This document shows positions 58,262 through 64,000 of a stretch of 64,000 nucleotides of DNA, piece by piece. The DNA lies in NCBI GenBank assembly GCA_963666945.2, contig CAXXRT010000017.1, forward strand, positions 1-64,000, read 5' to 3'. Positions within the stretch are counted from its first letter, which is position 1, and every line of letters begins with the position of its first letter. This DNA is from G963666945 sp963666945. GTDB taxonomy: Bacteria; Bacteroidota; Bacteroidia; Bacteroidales; Marinifilaceae. The notes beneath the pieces are model-generated. The model searched no databases. It saw nothing but the letters and a program-made list of their open reading frames with translations, and was not told the DNA's origin. Made by a program: the position numbers and the translations under genes.

Positions 58262-61200
58262 ATGCGTAATATTTTTGCTTATATCTCACTTATCTTACTT
58301 CTAACAATATCCGTTGGTTTTTCCTCAAAAAACAATGACAATAATAATTTTTATGCAGAAACGGAATCATCCCGACATTGGATAGATTCAGTATTTAAGT
58401 CATTAAGTCCCAAAGAAAGGCTTATGCAACTATTTATTATCCATGCCTATTCAAATAAAAATGAGAACTACAACCAAAAACTTATAAATACAATTAAAAA
58501 ATATAAACCCGGTGGTATAATTTTTTTCCAGGGTGATCCTAAAAAACCAGGCCCTACTGACAAACAAACTACAGGCTTCAAGTAAAACACCTCTACTTAT
58601 TAGCATGGATGCTGAATGCGGACTCGGTTCAAGATTAGAAAACACCATATCTTTTCCCAAACAAATGACTCTTGGGGCTATCCAGAACGACAGTATGATT
58701 TATGAAATGGGAAGAGAAATAGGGAGACAATGCAAAAGAATGGGGATACACATAAATTTTGCACCTGTAGCTGACATCAACAACAACCCTCACAACCCTG
58801 TTATCAACAACAGATCTTTTGGCGAGGATAAAATAAATGTTTCAAAAAAGCCATTGCCTACATGAAAGGTCTTCAGAAAGAAGGAATTATTGCTGTAGGG
58901 AAACATTTTCCGGGACATGGGGATACTGAAACAGATTCCCATATTAGTCTACCCGTGATTAAACACACAAGAGAACATCTTAAAGAAACTGAATTATCCA
59001 GTTTTCAATCTTTAATTAAAGAAGGTATAATAGGTATTATGACTGCCCACCTTAGCATTCCTTCACTAGATTCAACTGGAATAGCTGCAAGTATGTCGAA
59101 AAATATTGTAACAGATCTTTTACAAAAAGAAATGGATTTTAAAGGTCTTTGTTTTACAGATGCCCTGAATATGAATGGTGCAAGAGTTGGCCTTGGTCCA
59201 GGTGAAACAGATGCAAAAGCTTTAATTGCAGGAAACGATATATTACTGTTTACAGCAAACATTGAGAATGCTGTAATAGAAATTCAAAAAGCCATAAAGT
59301 CAGGAAAGATCACTCAAAAAGATATTGACTCTAAATGCAAAAAAGTGCTGAAAGCTAAATACTTCTGCGGACTTTATAACAGCCGGGAAATAAATACAGA
59401 CAACCTATGGAGCGATCTTAATACAACCAATAGTTTTGTCCTGAAAAGAAATTTATACTCAAAAGCGATAACCCTAATTAAGAACGATAATAATTTAATA
59501 CCCCTCGAGAGATTAGACACCCTTAATATAGCTTCTGTTGCTATAGGCAGTAAACAAATTACCAGATTTCAGAATACTCTGTTGGAATACACTTCTGTGA
59601 AACATTTTAATATTAGTTCTAATGCAACAAAAGAAGAATTTGATAAGTTAATAAAAGATCTTTCTCCATATAATCTTGTTATTATAAGTAAGCATAAAAA
59701 CAGCAATAGCAGAAAATACCACCACGGAAATACCAAAAACAGTATAGACTTTATAGACAAGATCTCAAGAGAAAAAAAAGTAATATTGAACTACCCGGGT
59801 AATCCATATGCTCTTGCAGAATACAAATCGAAAGATATTAAATCTATATTGATTTCATACGATGAGAATTTGTTAACAGAAGAATTATCTGCACAGATAA
59901 TTTTTGGGGGAACAGACTGTATGGGAAAACTTCCGGTAAGTATTTCAAGTACATATAATTGTGGTACAGGCTTTTCCACAAAAAAAACCAGACTCGGATA
60001 TGCCATGCCAGAGAATGTAGGAGCAGATTCAAAAATACTAAAACAAAAAATAGACAGTATTGTAAACGATGCTATTAAAAAAAAAAGCAACACCGGGATG
60101 TCAGGTTCTAATAGCAAAAGATGGTTATATAATCTTTAATGAATCATACGGTTATTACACATATAAAAAAAAACAAAAGGTTACTCAAAACAGTATTTAC
60201 GATATCGCATCTCTAACAAAGATTACTGCTACTCTTCCTGCACTTATGCAACTATTCGATAAAAATCGCATAGAACTGGATAAACCACTCAAAGAATATT
60301 TACCGACGGTTAAAAATACCAATAAAGAAAATCTAATAATAAAAGACATTCTTATTCATCAAGCTGGATTAAAACCTTTTATCCCCATTTTTTCAAGAGC
60401 TAATAGACAAGGAAAGAATGAATGGAAGTCTTTACAGCAGAAGGATGAATGCTCACAATTCGTTTAAACTAGCCCCCTATCTTTATATTGATCCTAATTT
60501 CAAATATAAAAAGGGATGTTTTAGTTCTAAAAAGCATGACAACTACAATATAATGGTGACCCCATCTCTATATTTAAACGAAAAATACAGGGATACCATT
60601 ATTAGTATTATCTATAAATCTGAAGTGGACAGTACTCCTGAATACCAATACAGCGATCTAGGCTTTATACTATTAAAGAAATCTATTGAAAACATTACTA
60701 AAATGAGCTTAGAAAAATACTGTTATGATAATTTTTATAAAAAGCTGGGAGCCAAAAGGACAAAATTCGATCCACTTAAACATTTCTCAAACAAAGGCAT
60801 AGCTCCCTCTACATACGATATAATATTCAGAAAGCAGATTCTTAGAGGATATGTCCACGATCCGGCTGCAGCATTACTCGGGGGTTATGCAGGAAATGCC
60901 GGCCTTTTTTCGAATGCATTAGGTCTGGCAAAAATAATGTCAGTTTATTTGCAAAAAGGTAGCTACGGAGGCGAAAGATTCTTTAATACATCAACAATAG
61001 AAATGTTCACCTCCAAAATATGTGATAACAAATGAGAACAGAAGGGGACTTGGATTTGACAAACCGGAAACAGATAATGACAAAGAAGGCCCCACATGTA
61101 AATCTGCATCATCCTTAAGTTATGGCCATTCAGGATTTACGGGAACATATGCATGGTGTGATCCATCGAACAACACCATTTACATTTTTTTATCAAACAG

Positions 61201-61309
61201 AACTTACCCGGAGGAAAACAATTCCAAACTTCTGGATATGAATGTAAGGACTAATATTCAGGAAATAATATATAAATCCATAAATTCATTCAACAAACAA
61301 AGACAATAA
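58262..61309 (+). CDS. GH3 beta-N-acetylglucosaminidase / serine beta-lactamase-fold fusion (frameshifted)
   Basis: About 1,015 residues with an N-terminal signal peptide. The first half is glycoside hydrolase family 3: LISMDAECGLGSRL, FAPVADINNNPHNPVINNRSF, GKHFPGHGDTETDSHISLP (the His-containing loop typical of NagZ-type enzymes) and CFTDALNMNGA around the nucleophile Asp. The second half is a serine hydrolase of the beta-lactamase/PBP fold: DIASLTKITATLPALM (SxxK), QYSDLGFILL (YSD) and GHSGFTGTY. Frames break near 58545, 58850, 60085, 60450 and 61020. The family likely trims and hydrolyses peptidoglycan or muropeptides in the periplasm. It is a known Bacteroidota architecture. Confidence 0.9.
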
Positions 61310-61626
61310 CATAATTTCAAAAAGAACAAAACTGGGCTATCACTCGAGTATGCCATAATATAGCCTTAATTTGATGTTCTTGAGCATATATTTTAATGTT
61401 AAATAATCAAAAATACTTGATTCATATCTTTTTTACAGATTATAATACACTACATATCTGAACATTACATCGTTTTCTAAAAAAAACACTTTATTCTTGC
61501 TTAGTATTACCTAATCGCTACCTTTACATATGTTTAGCAACATATAAAAGCAGTATTTTGCTATAAACATAATTTTTAACTTAAGAGATAAGAAAACTAA
61601 TTTAAGTTTGATTAATCAAAAAAGTC
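61310..61626. other. Non-coding leader upstream of korA
   Basis: No gene. It contains the korA promoter given separately and an AT-rich leader of about 100 bp from that promoter to the start codon. Confidence 0.5.
61497..61526 (+). promoter_or_regulatory. korAB promoter
   Basis: TTG (61497-61499), 19 bp, TACCTTTA (61519-61526), close to TTTG-N19-TAnnTTTG with one mismatch in the -7 box. The start codon is 100 bp downstream. Confidence 0.45.
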
Positions 61627-63478
61627 ATGAGTCAAAAGACAAAAGTCATTAAAAAGGAAGAAGTTGTAATCAGGTTTTCTGGGGACTCCGGAGATGGGAT
61701 GCAGCTCACCGGAACACAATTCTCGGATACTTCCGCACTATTTGGAAATGATGTATCAACTTTCCCTGATTATCCCGCAGAAATCAGGGCACCACAAGGA
61801 ACAGTTGGAGGAGTTTCAGGATTTCAGGTTCATTTTGGGAATACTGAGATCAATACACCAGGCGATTACGCAGACGTTTTGGTTGCTATGAATCCTGCAG
61901 CCCTAAAGGCTAACCTAAAATGGGTAAAACAAGCTGGTACTATAATAGTTAATCTTGATTCTTTCACTGAGAAAAATATTCAAAAAGCAGGATACGAGTC
62001 AGATCCATTAGCTGATGAATTATTACAAGATTACAACGTTATTACTGCGAATATTACAGAACTAAACAAACGAGACTTTAAAAGAATCTGAATTAGATCA
62101 AAAAAGTAAACTTCGCTGTAAAAACATGTTTGCCCTAGGTATGGCGTATTGGATGTTTGACCGTCCAATAGATCATACAATAGTATTCATTGAAAAGAAG
62201 TTTGGGAAAAAACCTATGATTAAAGATGCTAATATCTCTGTATTAAAAGCAGGTTATAACTATGCTTCCAATATACAGGCCTTGGCATTCCATTATCAGG
62301 TTAGTCCTGCAAATATAGAAAAAGGCAAATATAGAAACACTACAGGAAACAAGGCTACTGCTTGGGGGTTAATGGCAGCAGCAGAAAAAGCAAATTTGCC
62401 TCTTTTCTGTGGTTCATATCCCATTACTCCTGCTACTGAAATACTTCAGGAACTTGCATTAAGAAGAGACTTAGGTGTAAAAACTTTCCAGGCTGAAGAT
62501 GAGATTGCAGGTATTTGTACTGCAATAGGTGCAAGTTTTGCTGGTAATCTTGCAGTTACTACTACTTCCGGTCCAGGATTAGCACTTAAAACTGAAGCAT
62601 GTGGACTTGCAGTAATTACAGAGCTTCCTCTTGTTGTTGTTAACGTGCAAAGAGGAGGACCTTCAACAGGATTACCTACAAAAACAGAACAAGCTGATTT
62701 AATGCAGGCCCTTTACGGAAGAAATGGCGAAAGTCCTATTCCTGTAATAGCAGCAAGTACTCCTGGCAACTGTTTCGAATATGCATTTAATTCTGCAAAG
62801 ATTGCACTAGAACATATGACTCCTGTTATTTTATTAACAGATGGATTCTTGGCTAACGGAGCACAGCCTTGGAAAATTCCTGCTATGAAAGATCTACCTG
62901 AGATTAAAGCACCATTTGCCACTGAAGCAGATACCGATTATCAACCATATGCAAGAGATGAGAAAACTCTGGCTCGTAAATGGGCTATACCGGGAACAAA
63001 AGGATTAGAACATAGAATAGGTGGGCTAGAAAAACTTGATGTCACCGGAACTGTTTCATACATCCCTGAAAACCACCAGGTAATGTCTGAATTGCGTGCT
63101 AAAAAAATAGATAAGATTGCTGATACAATCCCGGAACAAGAAGTATTCGGAGATCAGGACGGAGGAGATCTTCTTGTTATTGGATGGGGAGGAACACAAG
63201 GACATCTTCTGTCTGCTGTAAGAGAACTGCGCAAAGAAGGTAAAAAAGTTAGTCTAGCTCAGTTCAACTATATTTATCCTCTTCCTAGAAATACAGAAGA
63301 AATTTTAGGCAGGTTTAAGAAACACCTTGTTTGTGAGTTGAACCTTGGACAGTTTGTGAATTATTTAAGAAGCAACTTCCGACAATTTGATTTTAAGCAA
63401 TACAATAAAGTAATGGGTCTTCCATTTACTGTAGGTGAAATCAAAGAAGAAATCAATCAATTATTAGAGGAGAAATAG
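61627..63478 (+). CDS. korA: 2-oxoglutarate:ferredoxin oxidoreductase, alpha subunit (one frameshift)
   Basis: KorA carries the gamma-like and alpha domains of the enzyme that interconverts 2-oxoglutarate and succinyl-CoA using ferredoxin, an anaerobe's TCA step in either direction. The gamma-type N terminus is clear (IRFSGDSGDGMQLTGTQF, STFPDYPAEIRAPQGT), then TAWGLMAAAEKANLPLFCGS, YPITPATEILQELA, QAEDEIAGICTAIGASF, TTSGPGLALKTE and RGGPSTGLPTKTEQADLMQA. One break near 62080 (an extra C) separates residues 1-153 from the rest; correction reads LNKETLKESELDQKSKL. Corrected length is about 617 residues, normal. KorB starts 3 bp after its stop. Confidence 0.94.
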
Positions 63479-63481
63479 GTC

Positions 63482-64000
63482 ATGGCTGAAACAAAATATA
63501 CACCAAAAGATTTTAAGAGTGATCAGGAGATTCGTTGGTGTCCCGGATGTGGAGACCACGGTATAATAAACTCTGTATACAAAGCGATGGCGGAAATTGG
63601 CTATCCAAAAGAAAGCTGGGCAGTTATTTCAGGGATTGGATGTTCATCAAGATTCCCTTACTACATGAATACGTACGGATTCCATACTATTCATGGTAGA
63701 GCTGCTGCTATAGCTTCAGGGGTAAAATGTTCTAATCCTGAGTTAAACATACTTCAGGTTTCCGGAGATGGTGATGCTATGGCAATTGGAGGGAATCATT
63801 TCATACATGCGATCAGAAGAAATATAAACATGACTATGCTTCTTTTCAATAATGAAATTTATGGTCTTACCAAGGGGCAGTATTCACCTACTACCAAGTA
63901 TGGCAAAGTAACAAAAACATCTCCTTACGGAACAATTGAGCAACCATTTCACCCTGCTGAATTGGCACTGGGAGCGCAAGGGAAATTCTTTGCCCGTTCG
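63482..64000 (+). CDS. korB: 2-oxoglutarate:ferredoxin oxidoreductase, beta subunit (partial)
   Basis: The thiamine diphosphate-binding partner of KorA; first 173 codons only, cut by the window end. CPGCGDHGI, GCSSRFPYYMNTYGFHTIHG, the ThDP motif SGDGDAMAIGGNHF and LLFNNEIYGLTKGQYSPTT are all present and in one frame. It lies 3 bp after korA, so the two are cotranscribed and probably form a heterodimer or heterotetramer. Confidence 0.95.
   Translation, partial: MAETKYTPKDFKSDQEIRWCPGCGDHGIINSVYKAMAEIGYPKESWAVISGIGCSSRFPYYMNTYGFHTIHGRAAAIASGVKCSNPELNILQVSGDGDAMAIGGNHFIHAIRRNINMTMLLFNNEIYGLTKGQYSPTTKYGKVTKTSPYGTIEQPFHPAELALGAQGKFFARS

Noticed and set aside
3400..62100. Programmed ribosomal frameshifting as the reason for the many broken genes
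   Set aside because: Break sites have no common slippery sequence or downstream structure, both +1 and -1 changes occur, and several genes have many breaks.
1..64000. tRNA genes, insertion sequences or phage genes
   Set aside because: I looked for cloverleaf-like segments, transposases and integrases on both strands and recognised none.

Overview
The window is AT-rich DNA from a member of the Bacteroidota, most like an anaerobic or facultatively anaerobic Bacteroidales/Marinilabiliales-type organism. The evidence is two SusC/SusD pairs, BACON and LRR lipoproteins, a PorV-like protein and a type IX sorting tail, an NtrC-type two-component pair, a SecD-SecF fusion, rubrerythrin, Rex, MeaB and 2-oxoglutarate:ferredoxin oxidoreductase. 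Promoters of the Bacteroidota type (TTTG, 19-21 bp, TAnnTTTG) recur. I cannot name the species.

Layout. 1-769: no gene; two minus-strand promoters that resemble the leader of an rRNA operon lying just left of the window. 770-16528: mostly housekeeping genes: a TPR/PD40/OmpA protein, rubrerythrin and pdxA, a tricorn-like protease, an aspartokinase remnant, secDF, a retropepsin-like protease, mdh, and a receiver/PEP-synthase-like fusion. 16758-46454: one run of minus-strand genes with tiny gaps, almost all exported or lipidated. 46863-49787: a membrane-bound TPR/LuxR regulator and a three-repeat secreted protein. 50058-53146: a sigma-54 response regulator, its kinase and a small HTH protein. 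53557-64000: rex, folC, meaB, a TlpA lipoprotein, a GH3/beta-lactamase fusion, korA and the start of korB.

The central locus (about 30 kb) is the most interesting part. Reading from its promoter-proximal end it encodes a 48-residue peptide, five LRR/BACON lipoproteins, SusC-SusD, a DUF4843-like lipoprotein, TlpA, a DUF6029-like barrel, an Omp28-like protein, a PorV-like protein, a subtilase, a second SusC-SusD, a BACON lipoprotein, a DUF1573 lipoprotein and an M64 metallopeptidase. It has two proteases and no recognisable glycoside hydrolase, so I infer a protein- or peptide-capture system in the manner of RagAB rather than a polysaccharide locus.

A second striking property is that nearly every gene outside about 16.7-53.1 kb is broken by single-base indels, mostly in short homopolymers, while every gene inside is intact. 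Frame-corrected translations of the broken genes are otherwise canonical. I therefore annotate them as whole genes with disrupted frames and treat uncorrected sequence error as the leading explanation.
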